Shown: positions 1 through 5,640, counted from the stretch's first letter. The stretch: 6,782 bases of DNA from Thermoplasmata archaeon (GCA_021826785.1 JAKAYN010000034.1:1-6782), one strand, 5' to 3'. Numbers and translations: made by a program. Notes: generated by a model not told the origin, from the sequence alone.

Positions 1-1
1 T

Positions 2-655
2 GAATATGATCTAAAAAGGCTTATAAATGCATCAAAAAAGGCAAAAGATATAATTATTATAGGTGCAGGCTATCTTGGTGTGGAACTTGCCGGTGCATTT
101 TCAAACAAAAATGTTACATTAATAGATGCAGCAGATACAGTTTTACCGCATTTAAACAAAAGACTTATAGACAGGGCTTTTAATGATTTAAAGGATTTAA
201 ATGTAAATATTGTATTAAATACAAGAATAGATGAGGTAAAAAAATATTCAGTCATTGCCGGTGGTGAAAAAATAAAAAGCGATGTTACAGTATTTGCAGG
301 TGGCTTTTCCGGTAGTGATATAATAGGCAATGCAAACATAAAGAATAAAAATTCAAGGATCATAGTCAATAAATATCTAAGATCAATAGAATACGACGAT
401 GTTTATGCATGTGGAGATTCAATGTTCTTTGATGTTTCAGTCCCAATGTCTGGTATAATTGCAAGGCAGTCAGGAATAACTGTTGCAAAAAATCTTCTTG
501 GCATTGAAACGGAATTTTTACCTAACAACTTTGCAAATATAATTAGAATAAAAGATGATTACTTTGGCATGTTGAAAAATACATTTGTTTCAGGAGTTTT
601 TGCAAGATTTTTAAAAAAGGCATCAATTGCAATAACAAAAAATGTTATTCGTTGA
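2..655 (+). CDS. NADH dehydrogenase-like FAD/NAD(P)-binding oxidoreductase (type II NDH-like), C-terminal part, cut by left edge
   Basis: The frame is open from the first full codon at position 2, so the 5' part lies outside the window; 217 residues are visible of an expected 380-400. A GTG at 80 could be taken as a start, but it is an internal Val inside the nucleotide-binding motif. The visible part begins just before the second Rossmann fold, with GAGYLGVELA at residues 21-30 and Asp42 at the end of the next strand, as expected for NADH rather than NADPH. FAGG near residues 98-101 and VYACGDS at 134-140 are the conserved FAD-contact motifs of the pyridine-nucleotide disulfide oxidoreductase fold. 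A Pro-rich turn and the ARQSGITVAKN helix follow, as in type II NADH dehydrogenases. The family passes electrons from NADH through FAD to a quinone at the inner membrane face. No clear membrane anchor is visible; the last 25 residues are basic and amphipathic. A related NADH:acceptor or sulfide:quinone-type flavoprotein is possible. Its 3' end overlaps marR by 11 bases. Confidence 0.5.
   Translation, partial: EYDLKRLINASKKAKDIIIIGAGYLGVELAGAFSNKNVTLIDAADTVLPHLNKRLIDRAFNDLKDLNVNIVLNTRIDEVKKYSVIAGGEKIKSDVTVFAGGFSGSDIIGNANIKNKNSRIIVNKYLRSIEYDDVYACGDSMFFDVSVPMSGIIARQSGITVAKNLLGIETEFLPNNFANIIRIKDDYFGMLKNTFVSGVFARFLKKASIAITKNVIR
631..649 (-). terminator. Hairpin with T tract in the convergent gene overlap
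   Basis: A perfect 7-base inverted repeat, AATAACA (631-637) and TGTTATT (643-649), is separated by five A. Read on the minus strand this gives a T-run inside the hairpin, immediately around the marR stop codon (645-647). Archaeal transcripts often end at oligo-T tracts, so this is a candidate 3' end signal for marR. It lies inside the coding sequence of the opposite gene. Function is inferred from position only. Confidence 0.35.
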
Positions 656-1085
656 TTTTGTTTACATTTTCCTGCACACGCTGTAAAAGTTTTATCATTT
701 CATTCATATCATAATCTGTGAAGTCCTGTAAAGTCATTGCTATATAGTTTAAATGCAACTCTGCTATATGCTTAAAGAATTCTGTGCCTTTTTCAGTTAT
801 TGATATGTTTATAACCCTGCGGTCATTCTGGCTTCTATCCCTTTTAACATAGCCATTTTTCTCCATTTTATCCACAACACCGGTGATCCAGCCCTGTGTT
901 ACCATGTTTATATTTGCAAGCTCAATCATTGGTAATGGCCCACGTTCGTACAGGTTCTTTAATATTCTGTATTCAACGGTTGATATGCCCAGGCTAATTA
1001 GATTCTTCTCAGATGCCCTATACCATATCTTCCATGTCTTTATAAATTCCTTCCATACTTCATAAGATTTTGGCGTTGTTAACAT
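645..1085 (-). CDS. MarR-family winged helix-turn-helix transcriptional regulator
   Basis: This 146-residue protein has the usual MarR length and layout: an N-terminal dimerisation helix (about 6-30), a winged helix-turn-helix (about 33-100) and C-terminal dimerisation helices (101-146). The recognition helix is around residues 63-80 (TQGWITGVVDKMEKNGYV). The wing follows with the family signature DRSQNDRRVINISITEKG (83-100), including the conserved Asp-Arg-Arg. There is no cysteine, so a thiol-based peroxide switch of the OhrR type is unlikely and a small-molecule ligand is more probable. An in-frame TAA about 15 bases upstream limits the start to the ATG at 1085. It lies 92 bases downstream of the acetoacetyl-CoA synthetase gene on the same strand. 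No T-run is seen between them on that strand, so read-through is possible in addition to its own promoter. Its 3' end overlaps the convergent flavoprotein gene. The family call is secure; ligand and targets are unknown, and the neighbouring genes are the obvious candidates. Confidence 0.95.
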   Translation of the reverse strand: MLTTPKSYEVWKEFIKTWKIWYRASEKNLISLGISTVEYRILKNLYERGPLPMIELANINMVTQGWITGVVDKMEKNGYVKRDRSQNDRRVINISITEKGTEFFKHIAELHLNYIAMTLQDFTDYDMNEMIKLLQRVQENVNKINE

Positions 1086-1103
1086 TTCTTTTATATATTA
1101 TAA

Positions 1104-1111
1104 TTTTATAT
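1104..1111 (-). promoter_or_regulatory. Candidate TATA box of the MarR gene
   Basis: ATATAAAA on the minus strand lies 19-26 bases before the ATG at 1085. This spacing predicts a transcript starting at or close to the start codon. No Shine-Dalgarno-like purine run precedes the ATG. The whole spacer is AT-rich, so the box itself is only moderately specific. Confidence 0.4.
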
Positions 1112-1129
1112 TTTAATATTTCCATCTTC

Positions 1130-1174
1130 TAAATTATTTTGATTTCAATTTTTTATGGATAAATAATTTATTTA
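1130..1174. promoter_or_regulatory. AT-rich inverted repeats between acetoacetyl-CoA synthetase and marR (possible operator)
   Basis: Two overlapping symmetries are visible. TAAATTATTT (1130-1139) and AAATAATTTA (1161-1170) form a perfect 10-base inverted repeat with a 21-base spacer. The right arm sits inside a 15-base palindrome, TAAATAATTTATTTA (1160-1174), which ends three bases before the synthetase stop codon complement. MarR proteins bind short palindromes near their own promoters, so this is a plausible site. It is 19-70 bases upstream of the candidate marR TATA box. In such AT-rich DNA chance symmetry is common. Confidence 0.3.
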
Positions 1175-1177
1175 GAT

Positions 1178-3049
1178 TTAATGTTTCACAGGATTCATTT
1201 TTAATACCCTTTCTCTGAACTTTATAAAGAATTCCATTGAATCTGGGTTTAACATAGCATCACGGTTATAAGATTCCTCAGGTTTGTATCCTGATAGTAT
1301 CCTTTTAACAGGAACCTCCATCTTCTTTCCACTTATCGTTTGCGGTATTTCAGGTACCTGTATTATATCATCTGGTAAGTACCTTTTTCCAAGCTCCTTT
1401 ATTATCTCATTCTTTATATTATTTATTATATCATCATCAATATCAACATCGAGCTTTACAAATAAAGGCATGTAATAATCACCATTTTCAAGTTCAATAC
1501 CAATAATAATGGAATCAATAACATGATCTATTCTATCTAAAATTGAATAATAATCACCTGTGCCTATTCTTACACCCTTTTTATTCAATGTTGAATCTGA
1601 TCTTCCGTATATAATTGCCGAACCATCATCAAATATTTTTATCCAGTCACCATGCCTCCAAACATTATTAAAATATGAAAAGTATGTTTCGAGATACCTT
1701 TTATTATTATCATCATTTAAAAAATATAACGGCATGGATGGCATGGGCTGCTGTATAACTAACTCACCAACATCATTGGTTTTTTTACCATTTTCATCGT
1801 ATGATGAAACATCAGCACCAAGGGCAATGCACTGCATTCTACCACGTATAACAGGCAATAATGGGTTTGCAGTAATAAATGCAGTGCAAAGATCTGTTCC
1901 ACCGCTTATCGGTGATAACCAAACACTGTTGTTTTTATATATGTAATCAAAAACAGCAGGTGGCATTGGGCTGCCTGTAGATCCAAGGTATTCACCGTAA
2001 AATTTGAAGTCATAGCCAGATTTCATTAAACCTGAAAAATAAGGCGCACCGGCACCAAAGTGTGTAACCTTATTTTTATTTATAATATTCCAGAAACTAT
2101 CATTTCCTGGGTAATATGGATTTCCATCGTATAATATTATTGTTGAACCTAATAGAAGGCCGCTTACCATGAAATTCCACATCATCCAGCCTGTGTTTGT
2201 TATCCACATAAACCTGCTTTTATTTGAAATGTTTAAATGAAGACCGAGACTTTTAATGTGCTCAAGTATTATGCCACCATGGCCTTGAACCATTGCCTTT
2301 GGCCTGCCCGTCGTCCCTGATGAATATAATATCCATAATGGATCATTAAAAAATGTATTTGATGAAATTTTCTCTGATGACTTTATATTATCGAAGAGCG
2401 TGGCATCTATATCGCATTTATCAGTAACTATCAATTCTTTAATTGATTTAACTGAATCCATAATCGCTATTATTTCCTTTGTTTTATCGTACAATTTACC
2501 ATTGTATGAATAAAAAGGAGATGCGATAAGAACAGCAGGCTTCGATTCATTGAATCTTGAAATAACTGCACTAAGACCAAAATCCTGCGAAACGCAAGTC
2601 CATGTGCAGCCTAAGAGTGCAGCTGCTAAGAATGATATAACCGAATACTCATTGTTATTCATATATCCTGCAATAACATCACCGTTTTTTAAACCAAGAG
2701 ACTTAAAAAAGCCTGCAAGATTGTAAACCCTTTTTGATAATTCATGCCATGAGATCTTTCTTTCATTCAAATTTTCGTTTATATATATTATCGAATAACC
2801 ATTTAAACTTTCATTCTTTAAAACGAGATCAGTATAATTTATTCTGGTTTCATTAAACCATGAAGAGTCTATAAAATTATTACCATATTTATATGATCCT
2901 TTAATATCGATATTATAAAATAATGCTAATGACCTCCAGAAATTGTTAAGATCATTTATAGATCTTTTCCATGCAGACCTATAATCTTTGCCTTTTATAA
3001 ATCTATCCCTGTTTGAATCTTCTATACTTGGCTTAAATAAGACATCCAT
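1178..3049 (-). CDS. Acetoacetyl-CoA synthetase (acetoacetate-CoA ligase, AMP-forming)
   Basis: This ANL-superfamily adenylating enzyme of 623 residues is essentially full length (family about 650). It would convert acetoacetate, ATP and CoA into acetoacetyl-CoA, AMP and pyrophosphate in the cytoplasm. An N-terminal acyl-CoA-synthetase cap is seen around 24-70 (WKRSINDLNNFWRSL). The phosphate-binding loop YSSGTTGRPK is at 242-251, NTGWMMWN at 285-292, and GSTGSP at 356-361. The acyl-adenylate motif ISGGTD is at 381-386, and GDW at 467-469. The hinge region GRSDSTLNKKGVRIGTGDYY is at 482-501. The C-terminal lysine motif is SGKKMEVPVKRI, with Lys575 as the likely adenylation lysine. The long form SGGTDLCTAF followed by NPLLPVIRGRMQCIALG, and the SGKKxEVPVKR ending (rather than SGKIMRR of acetyl-CoA synthetases), are what point to acetoacetyl-CoA synthetase. 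All catalytic motifs are intact. The ATG at 3049 is the first in-frame start after a stop. It is flanked by a Rieske ferredoxin gene and marR on the same strand. Acetoacetate is the family substrate; a related 3-oxo or short-chain acid cannot be excluded. Confidence 0.92.
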   Translation of the reverse strand: MDVLFKPSIEDSNRDRFIKGKDYRSAWKRSINDLNNFWRSLALFYNIDIKGSYKYGNNFIDSSWFNETRINYTDLVLKNESLNGYSIIYINENLNERKISWHELSKRVYNLAGFFKSLGLKNGDVIAGYMNNNEYSVISFLAAALLGCTWTCVSQDFGLSAVISRFNESKPAVLIASPFYSYNGKLYDKTKEIIAIMDSVKSIKELIVTDKCDIDATLFDNIKSSEKISSNTFFNDPLWILYSSGTTGRPKAMVQGHGGIILEHIKSLGLHLNISNKSRFMWITNTGWMMWNFMVSGLLLGSTIILYDGNPYYPGNDSFWNIINKNKVTHFGAGAPYFSGLMKSGYDFKFYGEYLGSTGSPMPPAVFDYIYKNNSVWLSPISGGTDLCTAFITANPLLPVIRGRMQCIALGADVSSYDENGKKTNDVGELVIQQPMPSMPLYFLNDDNNKRYLETYFSYFNNVWRHGDWIKIFDDGSAIIYGRSDSTLNKKGVRIGTGDYYSILDRIDHVIDSIIIGIELENGDYYMPLFVKLDVDIDDDIINNIKNEIIKELGKRYLPDDIIQVPEIPQTISGKKMEVPVKRILSGYKPEESYNRDAMLNPDSMEFFIKFRERVLKMNPVKH

Positions 3050-3065
3050 ATATTTATGATAAAAC

Positions 3066-3076
3066 TTTTATTTATT
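3066..3076 (-). promoter_or_regulatory. Candidate TATA box of the acetoacetyl-CoA synthetase gene
   Basis: AATAAATAAAA on the minus strand lies 17-27 bases before the ATG, a spacing that fits leaderless or near-leaderless transcription. About 15 bases further upstream, 3091-3096 is AGCGCT, the only G+C-rich hexamer palindrome in this spacer. It could belong to a regulator site, but nothing else supports that. Confidence 0.35.
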
Positions 3077-3128
3077 AATATTTTTTTAAGAGCGCTAATT
3101 CAATAAATTGATTTAATATTTTTAAAAT

Positions 3129-3464
3129 TTAATAATCTATATGTAAAAAGCCATCCTCTTCCTTTATATTGTACGTTTTTAAGCCCAATTTCTCCATTGG
3201 TGAGTCTGGTGCTATGTATGGTGGTTTTACCATTTTTCCGGTGTCCAATTCGAATTCTGCAAGATGGCACGGGCATCTAACATGTTTTTTGTCCTCTGTG
3301 ATCCTGCCTAATATGCATCTTAAGTGTGTGCAGATACCGTTCATTGCGTAAAGCTTTCCGTCAACCCTGGCTATAAAAATGACGGTGTCATTATCTATAC
3401 GAACAGAAACATTGTTTCCCGCGTTTTCAAGTGCCTTAACACTCAGTACCTTCCTCCAAGACAT
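3129..3464 (-). CDS. Soluble Rieske-type [2Fe-2S] ferredoxin
   Basis: This 111-residue, single-domain electron carrier has no signal peptide or membrane anchor, so it should be cytoplasmic. The cluster ligands are clear: C45-T-H47 and C64-P-C66-H67, with 16 residues between His47 and Cys64, giving the Cys2-His2 set of a Rieske centre. Two further cysteines, Cys50 (in CTHLRC) and Cys66 (in CPCH), occupy the positions that form a disulfide in high-potential Rieske proteins of bc-type complexes and in some archaeal soluble Rieske proteins. The following LAEFELDTGKMVKPP resembles dioxygenase-type Rieske ferredoxins, so the protein combines features of both groups. Length is typical of stand-alone Rieske ferredoxins. 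The ATG at 3464 is preceded by an in-frame stop and a good TATA box. It is 79 bases upstream of the acetoacetyl-CoA synthetase gene and divergent from an unknown gene. The redox partner is unknown; no oxygenase subunit is in the window. Confidence 0.93.
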   Translation of the reverse strand: MSWRKVLSVKALENAGNNVSVRIDNDTVIFIARVDGKLYAMNGICTHLRCILGRITEDKKHVRCPCHLAEFELDTGKMVKPPYIAPDSPMEKLGLKTYNIKEEDGFLHIDY

Positions 3465-3486
3465 GTTTGATAATTATAAACAAAAA

Positions 3487-3493
3487 TTTATAA
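3487..3493 (-). promoter_or_regulatory. TATA box of the Rieske ferredoxin gene
   Basis: TTATAAA on the minus strand lies 23-29 bases before the ATG, preceded by the purine-rich GAAAC that could act as the TFB recognition element. This is one of the two clearest archaeal promoters in the window. It implies a leaderless or nearly leaderless transcript, since no Shine-Dalgarno sequence precedes the start. Confidence 0.6.
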
Positions 3494-3606
3494 GTTTCTT
3501 AAAAAAGTTTAATAAATGCTCTATTAAATATCATTATTAAATGCTTTTATCTGGATAATATTAATTTTAATGAATAAAAAAACATTTTTAAGTATTAGGT
3601 TAAATA

Positions 3607-3616
3607 TTTATAAATA
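3607..3616 (+). promoter_or_regulatory. TATA box of the 103-residue unknown gene
   Basis: TTTATAAATA lies 25-34 bases before the ATG at 3641. This predicts a start site a few bases before the ATG. It faces away from the Rieske promoter, so the 176-base spacer 3465-3640 holds two divergent promoters. The middle of the spacer contains a repeated TATTAAAT (about 3523-3542) but no convincing operator. Confidence 0.55.
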
Positions 3617-3640
3617 GTTTCAATTAAGAATTGATAAAAG

Positions 3641-3952
3641 ATGATTATAAGCTTTGTCACCTTCAGGGATGGCAAGATGATTGAGCCTGAGCCTGGAATG
3701 GTTATGAAGATGGATGATATAAAAAAGGCGCTTGCATATGCATTCTTGTATGATTATAATGTCACAGTTTTCTCAAGCAACGGAAACTACAGCAACGTAA
3801 AGATACTTTCAATAAAGCTTAACGAGAAGGGAAATCTATTTTTCTCTGGGCTTGTTAAAATAGGTAATTCAAAAAAGAGGCAAAATTTTTCATGGCGTGA
3901 GATATCAGGAGTTGTAATAGAAATAGAAAAGGCAGTGAATGCATATTTTTAA
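3641..3952 (+). CDS. Uncharacterised 103-residue protein
   Basis: I do not recognise this family. It looks like a real gene. The frame is higher in G+C than its flanks, an in-frame TAA ends three bases before the ATG, and a strong TATA box sits at a suitable distance. Predicted layout by eye: a short N-terminal strand (MIISFVTF), an acidic Pro/Gly turn (EPEPG, 15-19), an amphipathic helix around 24-37 (DDIKKALAYAFLYDY), then four alternating hydrophobic strands. These strands are about 40-45, 51-60, 65-73 and 82-95, the last containing FSWREISGVVIEIE. The strand pattern after the helix suggests a small beta-barrel or sheet of the Sm/YolD-like type, but that is only a shape guess. There is no cysteine, signal peptide or membrane segment, so it is probably a soluble cytoplasmic protein. 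It is transcribed divergently from the Rieske gene and stands alone. Confidence is high that it is coding, nil as to function. Confidence 0.8.
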   Translation: MIISFVTFRDGKMIEPEPGMVMKMDDIKKALAYAFLYDYNVTVFSSNGNYSNVKILSIKLNEKGNLFFSGLVKIGNSKKRQNFSWREISGVVIEIEKAVNAYF

Positions 3953-3960
3953 ATCCTAAA

Positions 3961-3993
3961 TGCATTTAATAATGCATATTTATATTAATTTTT
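3961..3993 (+). terminator. Hairpin plus short T tract after the 103-residue gene
   Basis: TGCATT (3961-3966) and AATGCA (3971-3976) form a perfect 6-base stem with a 4-base loop, eight bases after the stop codon. It is followed by AT-rich sequence and five T at 3989-3993. An 11-base direct repeat AATGCATATTT occurs at 3938-3948 and 3971-3981, spanning the end of the gene. A termination role is inferred from position. Confidence 0.35.
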
Positions 3994-4210
3994 GTATTAA
4001 TAATGTTTATGTATGATTATTAAATGTGATATATTATATTTATATATTAATATTATACTATAATACTGAATAAAATGTGTTATTACAGTGATGAATATGT
4101 CTATAAGTTAGCAAGGATTTGAAAAGAAAAACAGTAATATAATTAAAAGTTTCAGCAAATAAACAGAAGAAGGATTTAGAAAATAAAACACCAAAAAATA
4201 TTGATGCTTT

Positions 4211-4522
4211 ATGAATTATTATACAATAAATGGAATATATTCAGGCATGGCATTTGAATACAATGCAAGGGCTAATAACATAAATGTAATTATAATGAAC
4301 GTCTAAATACTCATTCATGATAATAAAACCATGGAAAATCATGATAATTATCCTGGTAAAAGAATCAAAATATTATTCAGAACGGCAGAAGAAATTCTTA
4401 TAATTGAGATTCATCATATAATAAAAAAGGCAATCCATGATGCATTTTACTGGATACATGGTATTACCAGAAAGTTTAATCATCAAAGATACGATAGCTT
4501 CCAAAGGTTTTTATTAAAATGA
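4211..4522 (+). pseudogene. Possible decayed reading frame with one internal stop
   Basis: One plus-strand frame runs from an ATG at 4211 to a TGA at 4520-4522 with only a single interruption, the TAA at 4304-4306. That is about 103 codons where several stops would be expected in DNA this AT-rich. The first piece has an ordinary protein-like composition (INGIYSGMAFEYNARANN). The second has a 63-residue open stretch from the ATG at 4331, rich in Ile, His and Lys, that resembles nothing I know. A rival reading in the next-but-one frame contains LLDTWYYQKV (about 4447-4476), which has the look of a DDE transposase segment, but it is also broken by stops. Both cannot be the original gene. No promoter box is convincing for either. 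The 63-residue stretch could alternatively be a real small gene or chance. Confidence 0.25.
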
Positions 4523-4542
4523 TTAAAAAAACTAGTTTAATC
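4521..4542 (-). terminator. Inverted repeat with T-run at the end of the EamA transporter gene
   Basis: GATTAAA (4521-4527) and TTTAATC (4536-4542) form a 7-base inverted repeat with an 8-base loop that includes part of the palindrome AACTAGTT. On the minus strand a run of seven T follows just after the transporter stop codon (4541-4543), fitting archaeal oligo-T termination. The stop codon overlaps the first arm. Confidence 0.45.
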
Positions 4543-5413
4543 AAACTATAAGAAGTGCACCCGATATTGATAGTATTACTCCTGCTATTTGCTTTAATGA
4601 TAATTTTTCCTTGAATATTAAAGAACCTGTGATCGCAAGCGTAGCTGGCAGTATTGCAACCAGTGCACCTGCTATAACAAGGAAGCCTGATGATATCGAT
4701 ATTGAATAGAATACATTCCCGGCACCATCAAGTACTCCGGCAAGTACTGCAAGGCCAAACGAGTATGAAACTATGCTTTTGTATTTTTTATTATAAATTG
4801 AATTGTTTTTCCTAAGTTTCAGTTTTTTATACATAAGCATCGATTCAAATGCTATTAATGTTATAATGAAACCTGATATCCTGGCGATTAAAAGCGGTAT
4901 GTAAGACGATCTTATTGATAGTATTGCAAATGATAATGGCATGTAGTATATCCCCCATGAAATATTTGCTATTGCTGCAAGCATCAGATATTTATTTACC
5001 TTGAATTTGCCCTGGAGTGTTACAAGAAGTGATCCTGTTATTATAAGAATAACAGCGGGCAGAATTAATGATGAGACCTTTTCCTTTAAAACAAAAAGGC
5101 TGAATGATATTATTATAACCTGCTGCATGTTTATTGTTACACCTGCACTTCCAAGATTTTCATCCTTTAATGATTTATAAAATAATATGTATCCAAGACC
5201 TAAGAAAAAACCTGATGATATTCCTAAAAATAAAACATTGCTATTTAACCTTGAGGGGTCGTAGAGTAATGATATTATCATTGGTATTATTCCGGCGCCG
5301 ATTACTGTAACGGCTATAATGTCGCTGTCAAACCTTCCGGATATACCTTTTATAAGACTGTTTGATACAGTCCATATAGCCAAAACAATGAATGGCAATA
5401 CTATGCTTATCAT
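4541..5413 (-). CDS. EamA/DMT-superfamily ten-helix membrane transporter
   Basis: This is a cytoplasmic-membrane permease of the drug/metabolite transporter superfamily, built from two EamA repeats of five helices. From the ATG at 5413 it has 290 residues, the usual family length. Hydrophobic segments lie near 3-21, 31-50, 59-79, 90-109, 115-133, 141-163, 170-190, 215-237, 243-266 and 275-290. Each repeat carries the characteristic short basic/acidic loop after its fourth helix, LKEK (109-112) and FKEK (267-270). The loop at 195-213 is strongly basic, consistent with a cytoplasmic location. The frame stays open to a TTG at 5461 and has another ATG at 5446 (16 and 11 extra residues). I prefer 5413 because the first helix starts at once, as in the family, and TATATATTTA sits 21-30 bases before it. 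Substrate cannot be deduced: amino acids, metabolites, sugars and drugs are all known in the superfamily. The gene is not clearly in an operon. Confidence 0.88.
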   Translation of the reverse strand: MISIVLPFIVLAIWTVSNSLIKGISGRFDSDIIAVTVIGAGIIPMIISLLYDPSRLNSNVLFLGISSGFFLGLGYILFYKSLKDENLGSAGVTINMQQVIIISFSLFVLKEKVSSLILPAVILIITGSLLVTLQGKFKVNKYLMLAAIANISWGIYYMPLSFAILSIRSSYIPLLIARISGFIITLIAFESMLMYKKLKLRKNNSIYNKKYKSIVSYSFGLAVLAGVLDGAGNVFYSISISSGFLVIAGALVAILPATLAITGSLIFKEKLSLKQIAGVILSISGALLIV

Positions 5414-5433
5414 TTTAGCACTGATTTTTAATG

Positions 5434-5443
5434 TAAATATATA
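5434..5443 (-). promoter_or_regulatory. Candidate TATA box supporting the 5413 start of the transporter
   Basis: TATATATTTA on the minus strand lies 21-30 bases before the ATG at 5413, the same spacing seen for the other genes here. If it is the promoter, the upstream ATG (5446) and TTG (5461) are not transcribed from it. The alternative box for the 5446 start, AGATAAA, is weaker. Confidence 0.4.
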
Positions 5444-5612
5444 CATATCCAGAAAATGCAAGATTTATCTTTAAAAAATTCAAAATAACATATAAAATTT
5501 ATACTATTCTTCTATAACAATTTTAAATAACTTCAATAAAGTTTTTTTATGGGCATATCAATGTATCTTTTATTTTGTATTATAAATAAAAATGTATTTT
5601 TATTGTTAGGAT

Positions 5613-5640
5613 AAAAAAATAATTAAAAAACCTTTAAAAA
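5613..5640 (-). terminator. Oligo-T terminator downstream of gcvPB
   Basis: Read on the minus strand, three successive T-runs (five, six and seven T) occur 34-61 bases after the gcvPB stop codon, separated by short AT-rich spacers and with no stem-loop. This matches the intrinsic oligo-T termination described for archaea. The rest of the spacer 5462-5673 is very AT-rich and shows no gene or RNA structure that I can support. Confidence 0.5.

Larger units (their letters stand above)
3953..4540. other. 588-base region without an intact gene
   Basis: It lies between two convergently facing genes. The first part (3953-4080) is extremely AT-rich and carries only the terminator-like hairpin. From about 4081 the composition becomes purine-rich and codon-like, with fragments open in several plus-strand frames and broken by stops. 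A candidate decayed frame, 4211-4522, is listed separately. I see no tRNA, CRISPR repeat, terminal inverted repeat or target-site duplication. A GTGATGA near 4088 resembles a C box, but no matching C/D set follows. Gene loss or old insertion debris is the likeliest explanation. Confidence 0.5.

Noticed and set aside
80..655. GTG at 80 as the start of a 191-residue protein
   Set aside because: The frame is open to the left edge and the GTG falls inside the GAGYLGVELA nucleotide-binding motif, so it is an internal Val of a longer flavoprotein.
1560..1946. 128-residue plus-strand frame inside the acetoacetyl-CoA synthetase gene
   Set aside because: It is the antisense shadow of a gene whose catalytic motifs are all intact.
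4065..4095. CTGA and GTGATGA resembling C/D-box small RNA elements
   Set aside because: The order and spacing do not make a full C-D'-C'-D set, and no terminal stem is visible.
4070..4490. Long hydrophobic open stretches on the minus strand of the gene-free gap
   Set aside because: They are rich in Phe, Ile and Tyr, as expected from the complement of A-rich DNA. They have no promoter, no start context and no recognisable motif.
3953..4540. CRISPR array or insertion sequence with terminal repeats
   Set aside because: No regularly spaced repeats, no terminal inverted repeats and no target-site duplication could be seen; only short AT-rich symmetries.
5549..5614. 21-residue hydrophobic open frame (MGISMYLLFCIINKN...) in the spacer before gcvPB
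   Set aside because: Too short, no convincing promoter, and AT-rich sequence produces hydrophobic codons by chance.
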